Positions 17,420-27,227 of a stretch of 64,000 bases of DNA are shown piece by piece. The number at the start of each line of letters is the position of its first letter. Position 1 is the stretch's first letter. The stretch is from Pseudomonas sp. MM223 (lineage in GTDB: Bacteria; Pseudomonadota; Gammaproteobacteria; Pseudomonadales; Pseudomonadaceae). Under the pieces are notes generated by a model. The model did no database searches. It had not been told where the DNA came from and was given only the letters and a program-made list of their open reading frames with translations. Position numbers and translations under genes: made by a program. The stretch covers positions 5,573,001 through 5,637,000 of the forward strand of contig OX352322.1 of assembly GCA_947090765.1 (NCBI GenBank), in the 5' to 3' direction.

Positions 17420-18664
17420 TTACTGCGCGACAGCCCCCTCATCAGGCCGCCCACCCACGACAAACCACAGCGGCCACAACGCCAAAGCCCCCGCCACACC
17501 CGCCGCCAGGGCAAAGTGCAGCAAGCTGGCCCCGGCGCCGATCATCGCCAACACCGCCCCGCCCAACCCCAGCAAGGCAATGGTGATCATCCCCAGCATG
17601 GCCGAGACCAGGCCTTTGCTCTGCTCGCTGGAGAACAACGTCATGCGGTACAGCACTGCGTTGGCCACACCCAACCCCAGCGCGTACAGCGACATGCCCG
17701 CCACCACACTGGTAACGCTTGGCCAGTACCAGGTCGCCAGCACCATCAGGCACAGGCCAGCCAGGTAGGGCCACAGTGCACCCCGCACCAAGGCCGGCAG
17801 CGGGTAGCGGTCGGCGATGCGGTTGATGATCAGGTTACCGAGGATCAGCCCGCCAAACACCGGCAGCTGCCACAAGGCGTACGCCATCGTGCTCAGCCCC
17901 TCATCGTGGATGAGCAACACCGGCGACAGGCCGATCCAGCCAATCAACGGCAAACCGACCAGGCCCAACGCAGCGCTGCCAGCGACAAAGCGGCGGTTGG
18001 CCAGCAACTGGCCGTAACCCGCCAGCAGTGGCAGCAGATGAATCGGTGTAAACGCCAGGCGCGAGCCGTCACGGCGCTCCACACCCAGGGTTTCCGGCAT
18101 CAGCCGGTACAACAGCCCCCACACCAGCACTGCGCCAATGGCAAAGGCCACGAACAGCCAGCGCCAGTCCAGCCACTGCAACAGCAAGGTGCCCACCAGC
18201 GGCCCGAGCAGCGGTGACAGCAAGGCGATGTTGGCCAGCAAGGCCATCATGCGCACGGCGTCAGCCTCGCTGAAGGCTTCGTTCAGGGCGGGGTAGCTGA
18301 CGGTGACCACAAAGCCCAGGCCAATGCCCTGCAGCAGGCGCAGCAGGTTGAACAGGCCAATGTCGTGGACCCAGAAGGTGGCCAGGCACGCCAGGCCGAA
18401 GAACGCGCAGCCAACCAGCAACAGCGGGCGCCGGCCATAACGGTCGGCCAGTGGGCCGATCAGCCATTGCAGCACCACGCCCCCCAGCAGGTACAGGTTG
18501 AGGGCATGAGGGATGTATTCGGGGCTGGCGTTCAGGTCGCCCACCACCACCGGCATGGCCGGCATGACGGCGTCGCTGGCCAGGTACGTGAGCAGCTCGA
18601 ACAGGGCCAGGGTCAGGCCGAACAGCAAGGCGCGCAAAGGGGTGATGTACAGCAGTGGTTTCAT
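17420..18664 (-). CDS. MFS drug exporter, MdfA-like
   Basis: The 414-residue, 12-helix major facilitator has the loop 2-3 signature GPLADRYGRRP (motif A, about 70-80), a helix-1 stretch FELLTYLASDAVMPAMPVVV matching the MdfA segment that carries its essential membrane glutamate and aspartate, and a motif-C-like helix 5 (LLSPLLGPLVGTLLLQWLDW). MdfA proteins exchange protons for cationic and neutral drugs. The substrate here is unknown. The ATG at 18664 matches the N-terminus of the family. No regulator gene lies next to it. Confidence 0.88.
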   Translation of the reverse strand: MKPLLYITPLRALLFGLTLALFELLTYLASDAVMPAMPVVVGDLNASPEYIPHALNLYLLGGVVLQWLIGPLADRYGRRPLLLVGCAFFGLACLATFWVHDIGLFNLLRLLQGIGLGFVVTVSYPALNEAFSEADAVRMMALLANIALLSPLLGPLVGTLLLQWLDWRWLFVAFAIGAVLVWGLLYRLMPETLGVERRDGSRLAFTPIHLLPLLAGYGQLLANRRFVAGSAALGLVGLPLIGWIGLSPVLLIHDEGLSTMAYALWQLPVFGGLILGNLIINRIADRYPLPALVRGALWPYLAGLCLMVLATWYWPSVTSVVAGMSLYALGLGVANAVLYRMTLFSSEQSKGLVSAMLGMITIALLGLGGAVLAMIGAGASLLHFALAAGVAGALALWPLWFVVGGRPDEGAVAQ

Positions 18665-18743
18665 GATGGCATTTCGGGTGTGGCAGGTGGGGTCAGGCTA
18701 TATGCCAGAAATGGCTACGGTTTGCTGTGAACAAGTGTAAAAA

Positions 18744-18864
18744 CCGGGGCCGCTTCGCGCCCCATCGCCGGCAAGCCAGCTCCCACAGGTACTGCACAAG
18801 GCTGGGGCCTGTGGTGATCCTGTGGGAGCTGGCTTGCCGGCGATGGGGCGCGAAGCGGCCCCGG
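18744..18864. repeat. REP pair (BIME), nearly perfect
   Basis: CCGGGGCCGCTTCGCGCCCC and GGGGCGCGAAGCGGCCCCGG are exact complements at the ends, with inner arms GCCGGCAAGCCAGCTCCCACAG and CTGTGGGAGCTGGCTTGCCGGC. Both units are about 45 bp. Confidence 0.9.
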
Positions 18865-18880
18865 CTTTACAACGCAATTA

Positions 18881-19720
18881 CTACGCTGCTGTCTCCTGCA
18901 CCACACGAATCACCCGCTGCGGAAACGGAATGTCGATCCCTTCGGCCTTCAACCGGTCACGCGCATGTTCGTTGAGCATGAACATCACGTCCCAGTAATC
19001 GGACGTCTTGGTCCACAAGCGCAGCGATACGGTAATCGAGCTGTCGCCCAGCGTCGCCACTACCGCCTGCGGTGCCGGGTCTGGCAGAACACGCGGGTCC
19101 TTGGCCAGCTCCAGCAGCACATTGCGGGCCTTCTGCAGGTCGGCCTCGTAATCAACGCCCACATCGAACACCACCTTGCGCGTCGGCTGGCGGTTGGTAT
19201 TGGTGATGATACCGTTGGACAGGCTGCCGTTAGGCATGATCACCGTCTTGTTGTCACCGGTACGCAACACGGTGTGGAAGATCTGGATGCTGTCGACGGT
19301 ACCGGACACACCCTGCGCTTCGATCCAGTCACCGATGCGGAACGGGCGGAACATCAGAATCAGCACACCGCCGGCGAAGTTCGCCAGGCTGCCCTGCAAG
19401 GCCAGGCCGATGGCCAGGCCAGCGGCACCGATTGCGGCGACGAACGAAGTGGTCTCGATGCCGATCATCGACGCCACGCTGACCATCAGCAGCACCTTCA
19501 GCACGATGTTCGCCAGGGTGCTGATGAAGCCCTGCAGCGCCAGGTCGGCGTTGCGCAGGCCAACCAGCTTGCCGAGGCGGGCGCTGACCCTGTTGATGAT
19601 CCACCAGCCGACCGCCAGGGTCAGCAGCGCCAGCAGCACACGGCTGCCGTACTCCATGATCAAAGGGATCCAGGTTTGCGATTGGCGGACCAGCTGATCG
19701 ACTTCAGCGTTCAAATCCAT
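18881..19720 (-). CDS. mscS: small-conductance mechanosensitive channel MscS
   Basis: The 279-residue product shows three N-terminal transmembrane helices. The pore helix TM3 motif is GAAGLAIGLALQGSLANFAG (about 100-120), with the alternating G/A packing of MscS. The cytoplasmic cage follows: the beta domain FRIGDWIEAQGVSGTVDSI and PNGSLSNGIITN, and the alpha/beta domain to the end. It opens under membrane tension on hypo-osmotic shock. The ATG at 19720 is favoured because AGGAG is 7 bases upstream; the earlier ATG at 19726 abuts that site. The length fits E. coli MscS (286). Confidence 0.95.
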   Translation of the reverse strand: MDLNAEVDQLVRQSQTWIPLIMEYGSRVLLALLTLAVGWWIINRVSARLGKLVGLRNADLALQGFISTLANIVLKVLLMVSVASMIGIETTSFVAAIGAAGLAIGLALQGSLANFAGGVLILMFRPFRIGDWIEAQGVSGTVDSIQIFHTVLRTGDNKTVIMPNGSLSNGIITNTNRQPTRKVVFDVGVDYEADLQKARNVLLELAKDPRVLPDPAPQAVVATLGDSSITVSLRLWTKTSDYWDVMFMLNEHARDRLKAEGIDIPFPQRVIRVVQETAA

Positions 19721-19834
19721 GTTCATCTCCTGATGCCGAACGGCATTTACTCGGTAAAACTGGCCGCAGGCATTTCAGCGGCCATGGACCCCATGGACAT
19801 CATTACGCCATCGGGGTTCCGGGCGGCGCCTGTA

Positions 19835-20320
19835 TCAGTCGCGGAAGTTGTTGAACTGCAGCGGCATGTCGAATTCCTTGGTGCGCAGCAGGGCAATGGC
19901 TTCCTGCAGGTCGTCACGCTTCTTGCCGGTTACGCGCACCTGCTCGCCCTGGATGGCGGCCTGTACTTTCAGCTTGCCATCCTTGATGGTGGCAACGATC
20001 TTTTTCGCCAGGTCCTTGTCGATGCCTTCGCGGAACTTGGCTTCCTGTTTCTTTTCCTTGCCGGAGGGGTACGGGTCTTTGGTTTCCAGGCATTTCACGT
20101 CGATCTTGCGCTTGACCAGTGCCAGGCGCAGGATTTCCAGCATCGCTTCGAGCTGGAACTCCTCCTCGGCGGTCAGCATCACGGTCTGATCCTTGTCCTT
20201 GAACTCGAAGGTGCCCTTGCCTTTCAGGTCGTAACGTCGATCAAGCTCCTTGATGGCGTTATCAACGGCGTTCTGCACTTCGTGCTTGTCCAGTTCCGAT
20301 ACCACGTCGAACGAAGGCAT
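19835..20320 (-). CDS. yajQ: YajQ family nucleotide-binding protein
   Basis: The 161-residue protein starts [20 protein letters not shown] and ends [14 protein letters not shown] ([11 protein letters not shown]), both diagnostic of YajQ, with normal length. The family has two RNA-recognition-like folds. Members bind RNA or GTP and, in Xanthomonas and Pseudomonas, cyclic di-GMP, affecting transcription of virulence genes. GGAGAAC lies 5-11 bases before the ATG. It is divergent from the PanE-like gene across 100 bases; the 114-bp gap to mscS shows no gene. Confidence 0.97.
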   Translation of the reverse strand: MPSFDVVSELDKHEVQNAVDNAIKELDRRYDLKGKGTFEFKDKDQTVMLTAEEEFQLEAMLEILRLALVKRKIDVKCLETKDPYPSGKEKKQEAKFREGIDKDLAKKIVATIKDGKLKVQAAIQGEQVRVTGKKRDDLQEAIALLRTKEFDMPLQFNNFRD

Positions 20321-20372
20321 GGTTGTTCTCCAAAAAATAAAGCGCGCTCGGTCTGAAGATGGAGCACGCTGA

Positions 20373-21338
<966 letters not shown>

Positions 21339-21376
21339 CGCGGCCCTTTCAACCGGATACGGACATTGCCTAGCCC

Positions 21377-23401
21377 ATGACCTTGCGCCAACGCCTGGAA
21401 AACCTCCCGGTCGGGCAGAAGCTGCTGGCGGCCCTGCTGGTATTGCTGGTGACCATCCTGCTGGTGGCCAACCTCACCTTCATCAGCGCCGCCTACTGGA
21501 TCACCCAGGAAAGCATGGCCCCCCAGGCACTGCAGACCATTGGCCGGCTGGTGGCCAACCCGCAGCTGGCCGCCCGCGCCGGCGACACCCCGGAAACTGC
21601 CAACGCCCTGCTCAAGGAGCTGGACAGCTACACGCCGCTACGCGCCGCCGCTGTCTACGGTGGCGATGGGCGCATGCTGGCGCAGTTGCAGCATGGCGAG
21701 CCGCTGGCGCTGCCCAAGCGGTTTCGCAACATCGACGGTTGGCGCCTGATGGAGTTTCGCAGCACCCAGCTGATCCGCATACCGCGCGATGCCAACCCAC
21801 CGGCACACCTGCTGCTGGTGGCCAGCAGCGAGTTACCCACAGCGTTCTACACTGGCACCCTTAGCGCCAGCCTGGGTATCCTGGTGTTCAGCATCCTGTT
21901 GTGGATTGTGGTCGCCCGGCAGATAAAGCGCCTGATCACCCAGCCGATCAACCAGCTCGAAGAGCTCAGCCGCCAGGTCACCCGCGAAGAGAGCTACGCC
22001 TTGCGGGCCAGGCGCGGCAACGACGACGAAATCGGCAGCCTGGCCGAAGCCTTCAACACCATGCTCTCGCGCATCGAAGGCCGCGAGCAGCAGCTGAAAC
22101 GCGCGCGAGACGAGTTCCAGAGCGCCTACGACCAAGCCCAGGGCCTGGCCGAGGAAACCCGCCACACCAACCGCAAGCTGGAACTGGAAGTGCAGGTGCG
22201 CAGCAAGATCGAGAAAAAACTCACAGGCTTTCAGAACTACCTCAACAGCATCATCGACTCGATGCCTTCGGCACTGATCGCCCTCGACGAACAGCTGTAT
22301 GTAACCCAGTGGAACCACGAAGCCACGGTACTTTCCGGTACGCCACTGGACGAAGCGCTGAACCAGCCGGTGTTCATCGCCTTCGAGCCGCTCAAGCCGT
22401 TCTTGCCACAGTTGAAGGAAACCGTGGAAAAGCACCGGGTGGCGAAGATCGAGCGGGTCACCTGGGCCAAGGACGATGACCTGCGCCACTACGCCCTGAC
22501 CTTCTACCCGCTGACCGGCGGTGGCGGGCGCGGCGTGGTCATCCGCATCGATGACATTACCCAGCGCCTGTCGCTGGAAGAGATGATGGTGCAATCCGAG
22601 AAGATGCTCTCGGTCGGCGGCCTGGCGGCGGGCATGGCCCACGAAATCAACAACCCGCTGGGCGCCATCCTGCACAACGTGCAGAACATCCGCCGCCGCC
22701 TGTCTTCGGAGCTGCCGCGCAACCAGGAGCAGGCCGAAGAGCTGGGCATCGACTTGGCCACGGTCAACCGCTACCTGGACAGCCGCGAAGTGCCACAGCT
22801 GCTCGATGGCATTCAGCAGGCCGGTGCCAGGGCAGCAAAGATCGTTACCCACATGCTCAGCTTCAGCCGCCGCAGCAACCGCCAGCTGGCACCGTGCGAC
22901 CTGCCGTCACTGATCGACCAGGCGGTGGAAATTGCCGGCAATGATTTTGACCTGACCATCGGCTTCGACTTCAAGGGCCAGGCCATCGTGCGCCAGTTCG
23001 ACCCTGAACTGGGCCCCGTGCCATGCACCGCCAACGAACTGGAACAGGTACTGCTCAACCTGCTGAAGAACGCGGCTCAGGCGATCCACCTGCGGCCACA
23101 ACCCAGCGAGCCCGGGCGCATTACCCTGCGCACCCGGCTGAACCCGCCATGGGCGGAAATCCAGGTCGAGGACAATGGCATCGGCATGCCCGAGGCGGTG
23201 CGCAAGCGCACCTTCGAGCCGTTTTTCACCACCAAGGAAATCGGCCAGGGCACAGGCCTGGGCCTGTCGGTTTCGTATTTCATCATCACCAACAATCACA
23301 AGGGGCAGATGGAAGTGCAGTCCACGCCCGGTCAGGGCACCTGCTTTACCTTGCGCCTGCCCCTCGGCCAGCCGGCGACGTCGGCCAACACGGAGAAGTG
23401 A
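21377..23401 (+). CDS. membrane sensor histidine kinase (HAMP-PAS-HisKA-HATPase), unpaired
   Basis: The 674-residue kinase has two transmembrane helices (about 16-40 and 156-180) around a roughly 115-residue periplasmic sensor. HAMP follows (IKRLITQPINQLEELSRQVT), then a coiled coil (about 230-285), a PAS domain (YLNSIIDSMPSALIALD onward), the phospho-acceptor H422 in AAGMAHEINNPLGAILHNVQ, and an HATPase with NLLKNAAQAI, DNGIGMP and GTGLGLSVS. The HEINNPLGAI box places it with NtrB/AtoS-like kinases. The receiver gene is not adjacent, so its partner lies elsewhere. The signal is unknown. Its TGA ends one base before the next ATG. Confidence 0.92.
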   Translation: MTLRQRLENLPVGQKLLAALLVLLVTILLVANLTFISAAYWITQESMAPQALQTIGRLVANPQLAARAGDTPETANALLKELDSYTPLRAAAVYGGDGRMLAQLQHGEPLALPKRFRNIDGWRLMEFRSTQLIRIPRDANPPAHLLLVASSELPTAFYTGTLSASLGILVFSILLWIVVARQIKRLITQPINQLEELSRQVTREESYALRARRGNDDEIGSLAEAFNTMLSRIEGREQQLKRARDEFQSAYDQAQGLAEETRHTNRKLELEVQVRSKIEKKLTGFQNYLNSIIDSMPSALIALDEQLYVTQWNHEATVLSGTPLDEALNQPVFIAFEPLKPFLPQLKETVEKHRVAKIERVTWAKDDDLRHYALTFYPLTGGGGRGVVIRIDDITQRLSLEEMMVQSEKMLSVGGLAAGMAHEINNPLGAILHNVQNIRRRLSSELPRNQEQAEELGIDLATVNRYLDSREVPQLLDGIQQAGARAAKIVTHMLSFSRRSNRQLAPCDLPSLIDQAVEIAGNDFDLTIGFDFKGQAIVRQFDPELGPVPCTANELEQVLLNLLKNAAQAIHLRPQPSEPGRITLRTRLNPPWAEIQVEDNGIGMPEAVRKRTFEPFFTTKEIGQGTGLGLSVSYFIITNNHKGQMEVQSTPGQGTCFTLRLPLGQPATSANTEK

Positions 23402-23402
23402 C

Positions 23403-23969
23403 ATGGGCTACCGCCTGTCGAAGATCTACACACGCACCGGCGACAAGGGCGAAACCGGCCTGGGCGATGGACGCCGGGTGCCCAAGGACCACCCACGGAT
23501 CGAGGCGATTGGCGAGGTGGATAGCCTGAACAGCCAATTGGGCCTGCTGCTGGCGGGGCTGGACGCGCAAGGGCTGGACGAGGTAAGTGCCGTGCTGGTG
23601 CCGTGCCAGCACCGCTTGTTCGACCTGGGCGGTGAGCTGGCGATGCCGAGTTACCAGGCGTTGAACCTGGCAGAGGTGGAGCGCCTGGAGGCGGCCATCG
23701 ATGTGTGGAACGAAGAGCTGGGGCCGCTGAAGAACTTCATCTTGCCCAGTGGTTCGGCGCTGGTGGCACAGGCGCACGTGTGCCGCAGCCTGGCGCGCAG
23801 TGCGGAGCGACGGTGCCAGCAGTTGAATGCCATGGAGCCACTGGAAGGCGTCGGGTTGGCGTATATCAACCGGCTATCCGATCTGCTGTTTGTGGCGGCG
23901 CGGATCATCGGGCGGCGGCAGGGGGTGGCTGAGGTTTTGTGGCAGCCTGCCGAGAAACCGAAGGGCTGA
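23403..23969 (+). CDS. ATP:cob(I)alamin adenosyltransferase, PduO type
   Basis: The 188-residue enzyme adenosylates cob(I)alamin to make coenzyme B12. It has the ATP-binding N-terminus IYTRTGDKGETGLGDG (8-23), the central helices, and RSLARSAERRCQQL and NRLSDLLFVAARIIG near the C-terminus, all PduO/MMAB signatures. The ATG lies one base after the kinase stop (GGAGAAG just upstream), so it is translationally coupled to the kinase gene. A REP pair follows. Confidence 0.95.
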   Translation: MGYRLSKIYTRTGDKGETGLGDGRRVPKDHPRIEAIGEVDSLNSQLGLLLAGLDAQGLDEVSAVLVPCQHRLFDLGGELAMPSYQALNLAEVERLEAAIDVWNEELGPLKNFILPSGSALVAQAHVCRSLARSAERRCQQLNAMEPLEGVGLAYINRLSDLLFVAARIIGRRQGVAEVLWQPAEKPKG

Positions 23970-23976
23970 TATTGCC

Positions 23977-24087
23977 GGGGCTGCGTTGCAGCCCTTTCGC
24001 GACACAAGGCCGCTCCCACAAAAAGCAAGAACGGCGCCGTACCCTGTGGGAGCGGCCTTGTGTCGCGATGGGCCGCACAGCGGCCCC
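23977..24087. repeat. REP pair (BIME), inverted
   Basis: GGGGCTGCGTTGCAGCCCTT...ACAAGGCCGCTCCCACA faces TGTGGGAGCGGCCTTGTGTC...GCCGCACAGCGGCCCC. It lies between the convergent adenosyltransferase and Nudix genes. Confidence 0.88.
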
Positions 24088-24100
24088 TGTTACAGGCGGC

Positions 24101-25045
24101 TCAGGCCTCGGGCCAGAACGCCCGGATCCCGGCCACGCCCTGTGCCCCGGCGTCCCAGGCTTGCTGGCGCTGATCAGGCCCTACCCCACCCAGCAGGTAA
24201 ACCGGCTTGTTGAACCCGGCAATCAAGCGCTGCGCCTCATCCCACCCCAGCGGCACCGCCTCTGGGTGAGTCTGGGTAGCCTGCACCGGCGACAAGGTGA
24301 CAAAGTCCACGCCCATCTGCTCCGCCAGCACCAGTTCCTCGGCACTGTGGCAAGACGCCGCCAGCCAGCGCTCCTTGGGGAACGGCCGGCCCTTGGCGGC
24401 ATACTTGCGCAGTTGCGCCGCCGTCAGGTGCCAACCGGCCGACGGGAAGTCACCCAGCCACTCCAGCGGCCCCTTGAGCATCAATTGAGCCTTGCCTGCA
24501 CACAGCCCGACTGCATCCACCGCTACGTCGCGGTATTTGGGGTCGTACATGTCTGGTGCACGCAACTGGATCAGGCGGATACCGTTGGCCACGGCCTTCT
24601 GAATGCCTTTGAGCATCTGTGGCACTTCGAGGCCATCCGGGGTAATCAGGTACTGGTCCGGCAGCCGCGCCGCAGCAACGATAGGCTTGTTGGCTTCAGG
24701 AAATTCGTACTGCGGCAGATCGCGCGGGGCCACCCATTCCAGTGGCTGGCCTTCTGCACCATGAGGTTCGCCCGTGAACGCTTCGACCTCGCGCACATCC
24801 AGCAGCACCTGTTTGTCCGGATAGTCATGGCTTACCTTGATCAGCGCACGGGAGCGGGACACCTCGATGCCCAGTTCCTCGCGCAGCTCACGGGCCAGCG
24901 CCGCTTCCACGCCTTCACCCTCTTCTACCTTGCCACCGGGAAACTCCCACAGGCCGCCCTGGTGCTGGGTATCGGCCCTGCGGGCAATCAGAATGCGGCC
25001 GTCCGTACCACGAATGACCGCCGCTACTACATGTATCCGTTTCAC
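24101..25045 (-). CDS. Nudix hydrolase fused to a ThiE/TenI-like domain
   Basis: This 314-residue protein has two domains. Residues 1-130 are a MutT-like Nudix domain with a full box, GGKVEEGEGVEAALARELRE plus ELGI (38-61), which removes oxidised or unwanted nucleoside triphosphates. Residues about 135-314 are a TIM-barrel of the thiamine-phosphate synthase/TenI type (IQLRAPDM, WHLTAAQLR, AASCHSAEEL, VDFVTLSPVQAT, LLGGVGPDQRQQAWDAGAQG). Such fusions occur in many gammaproteobacteria; the second domain's reaction is unknown. The ATG overlaps the GST stop by 4 bases (ATGA), so the two are co-transcribed and coupled. Confidence 0.93.
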   Translation of the reverse strand: MKRIHVVAAVIRGTDGRILIARRADTQHQGGLWEFPGGKVEEGEGVEAALARELREELGIEVSRSRALIKVSHDYPDKQVLLDVREVEAFTGEPHGAEGQPLEWVAPRDLPQYEFPEANKPIVAAARLPDQYLITPDGLEVPQMLKGIQKAVANGIRLIQLRAPDMYDPKYRDVAVDAVGLCAGKAQLMLKGPLEWLGDFPSAGWHLTAAQLRKYAAKGRPFPKERWLAASCHSAEELVLAEQMGVDFVTLSPVQATQTHPEAVPLGWDEAQRLIAGFNKPVYLLGGVGPDQRQQAWDAGAQGVAGIRAFWPEA

Positions 25046-25674
25046 CCTTCACGCTCCGCCAGGCCGGCTTGCTGCCAAGCCTTGAAGGCTGGCCATTGAT
25101 AAATGGTTTCGATGTAGGCTGCCGCCTCTGCCGGCACCTCCACGCGGTAGGTGCGCAGGCGCACGGCCACCGGGGCGAAGAAGGCATCGGCCAGGCTTGG
25201 TTTGCCGAACAGGAACGGGCCGCTGTCCTTGGCCACCACGCGGCATTCGGACCACAGCGCGACGATTCGGTCGATGTCGACCTGCACGTCCAGCGGCACA
25301 TCGTCCAAGGCCTGGTCACGCGACAGGTCGAATGGCATGGCACCGCGCAAGGCGAAGAAACCGCTGTGCATTTGCGCGCAAGCCGAACGGGCCTGGGCAC
25401 GGGCCGCTGTATCGACAGGCCACAGCTGGGCCTCGGGGTGCTGTTCGTTGAGGTATTCGGCGATGGCCAGGGAATCGGCGATCACACCATGCCCGGTCTT
25501 GAGCAGCGGCACTTTGCCGGTGGAGGAGAAAGCGAGGATGCGCTGACGGGTATCAGGCTGGTTGAGCTTGATGAGGGTTTCTTCGTAGGGCACGCCAGCC
25601 AGCTCAAGGGCCAGGGCGCCACGCAGCGACCAGGAGGAATACAGCTTGTCGCCGATGATCAGGTGATAGCTCAT
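25042..25674 (-). CDS. glutathione S-transferase family protein
   Basis: The 210-residue product has an N-terminal thioredoxin-fold domain (LIIGDKLYSSWSLRGALALE; the cis-proline motif TGKVPLL; ADSLAIAEYL for the glutathione gamma-glutamyl contact) and an all-helical C-terminal domain (about 90-210) with the N-capping motif KPSLADAFFAPV. The S-S-W-S-L-R active-site region resembles the YfcF/zeta-like subgroup. The substrate is unknown. It is upstream of and overlaps the Nudix gene. Confidence 0.9.
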   Translation of the reverse strand: MSYHLIIGDKLYSSWSLRGALALELAGVPYEETLIKLNQPDTRQRILAFSSTGKVPLLKTGHGVIADSLAIAEYLNEQHPEAQLWPVDTAARAQARSACAQMHSGFFALRGAMPFDLSRDQALDDVPLDVQVDIDRIVALWSECRVVAKDSGPFLFGKPSLADAFFAPVAVRLRTYRVEVPAEAAAYIETIYQWPAFKAWQQAGLAEREG

Positions 25675-25701
25675 GGTTCGGCTCCATGGGTTTGGGAATT
25701 T

Positions 25702-25806
25702 GGGGCTGCGCTGCAGCCCTTTCGCGGCACGAGGCCGCTCCTACAAAAGCGCACGCGGTCCCTGTAGGAGCGGCCTCGTGCCGCGAAAGGGCCGCAACGC
25801 GGCCCC
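25702..25806. repeat. REP pair (BIME), inverted
   Basis: GGGGCTGCGCTGCAGCCCTT and AAGGGCCGCAACGCGGCCCC flank arms CGCGGCACGAGGCCGCTCCTAC and GTAGGAGCGGCCTCGTGCCGCG. It sits in the gap between argJ and the GST gene, whose start is near 25674. Confidence 0.9.
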
Positions 25807-25813
25807 AATTGCA

Positions 25814-27031
25814 TCAAGTACGGTATTCGGCGTTGATCTTCACGTACTCGTGGGACAGGTCGGTGGTCCAGATGGTTTCGCTGCACTGGCCACGGCCCAG
25901 CTCGATGCGGATGGTGATCTCTTCCTGGGCCATCACTGCCGAACCCTGTGCTTCGGTGTAGCTTGGGTCGCGGCCGCCTTTGCTGGCGATGCACACGCTG
26001 TCCAGGTACACGTCGATCAGGCCTACATCCAGTTCGGGCACACCAGCACGGCCAACGGCGGCCAGGATACGCCCCCAGTTCGGGTCGGAGGCGAACAGTG
26101 CGGTCTTGATCAGTGGCGAGTGGGCCACGGCATAGCCGACGTCCAGGCATTCCTGGTGGTTGCCACCACCGTTGACCTGCACGGTCACGAACTTGGTGGC
26201 GCCCTCGCCGTCACGGACGATGGCCTGGGCCACTTCCATGCACACTTCGAACACGGCCTTTTTCAACGCTTCGAACAGCGCACCGCTGGCTTCGGTCACT
26301 TCCGGCAGGTTGGCCTTGCCAGTGGCGATCAACATGCAGCAGTCGTTGGTCGAGGTATCGCCGTCGATGGTAATGCGGTTGAACGACTTGTTGGCACCGT
26401 CCAGCATCAAGTCCTTGAGCACCGCAGGGGCAACCTTGGCGTCAGTGGCGATGTAGCCGAGCATGGTGGCCATGTTCGGGCGGATCATGCCTGCACCTTT
26501 GCTGATGCCGGTGACGGTAACAGTCACGCCATCGTGCTGGAACTGACGGCTGGCACCCTTGGGCAGGGTATCGGTGGTCATGATGCCGGTGGCGGCTTCA
26601 GCCCAGTGGTTTTCCGACAGGTTGTCGAGGGCAGCCTGCAGTGCACCTTCGATCTTCTCAACCGGCAGTGGCTCGCCGATCACACCGGTGGAGAACGGCA
26701 GTACCGACTCGGCTGGCACGCCAGTCAGCTCGGCCAGCTTGGCGCAGGTACATTCGGCGGCGGCCAGGCCTGGTGCGCCGGTACCGGCGTTGGCGTTGCC
26801 GGTGTTGGTCAGCAGGTAGCGCACGGTGCCCTGTACACGCTGCTTGGACAGGATCACCGGCGCTGCGCAAAAGGCGTTGAGGGTAAACACGCCAGCCACG
26901 CTGGAGCCTTCGGCACAGCGCATGACCACCACATCCTTACGCCCCGGGCGCTTGATGCCGGCAGAAGCGATGCCGAGTTCAAAACCCGGAACCGGGTGCA
27001 GGGTGGGCAAAGGACCAAGACCAACAGCCAT
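25814..27031 (-). CDS. argJ: glutamate N-acetyltransferase / ornithine acetyltransferase ArgJ
   Basis: The 405-residue enzyme transfers acetyl from N-acetylornithine to glutamate, closing the cyclic arginine pathway, and may also act as an acetyl-CoA-dependent synthase. It starts [20 protein letters not shown]. It contains the autoproteolysis site in [14 protein letters not shown] (cleavage between A and T; the threonine becomes the nucleophile) and the conserved [13 protein letters not shown] and [17 protein letters not shown]. The ATG at 27031 fits the family; the longer frame runs into a REP. It lies between secA and GST, as in other pseudomonads. Confidence 0.97.
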   Translation of the reverse strand: MAVGLGPLPTLHPVPGFELGIASAGIKRPGRKDVVVMRCAEGSSVAGVFTLNAFCAAPVILSKQRVQGTVRYLLTNTGNANAGTGAPGLAAAECTCAKLAELTGVPAESVLPFSTGVIGEPLPVEKIEGALQAALDNLSENHWAEAATGIMTTDTLPKGASRQFQHDGVTVTVTGISKGAGMIRPNMATMLGYIATDAKVAPAVLKDLMLDGANKSFNRITIDGDTSTNDCCMLIATGKANLPEVTEASGALFEALKKAVFEVCMEVAQAIVRDGEGATKFVTVQVNGGGNHQECLDVGYAVAHSPLIKTALFASDPNWGRILAAVGRAGVPELDVGLIDVYLDSVCIASKGGRDPSYTEAQGSAVMAQEEITIRIELGRGQCSETIWTTDLSHEYVKINAEYRT

Positions 27032-27074
27032 TAGAGCGCTCCTAGAAAATACGGTGAACAGGTGATGGAAAAGC

Positions 27075-27196
27075 GGGGCCGCTTCGCGCCCCATTCGCGG
27101 CACAAGGCCGCTCCTGCAAAGACATCGCAACCATTGGATCGGGCGCGGTCCTTGTAGGAGCGGCCTTGTGCCGCGAATGGGCCGCAAGGCGGCCCC
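27075..27196. repeat. REP pair (BIME), inverted
   Basis: GGGGCCGCTTCGCGCCCCAT...CACAAGGCCGCTCCTGCA faces TGTAGGAGCGGCCTTGTGCC...GCCGCAAGGCGGCCCC. It occupies the argJ-secA gap (27032-27227). Confidence 0.9.
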
Positions 27197-27227
27197 CGGT
27201 TTGTCACGTTACAGCAGTTTGATCAGA

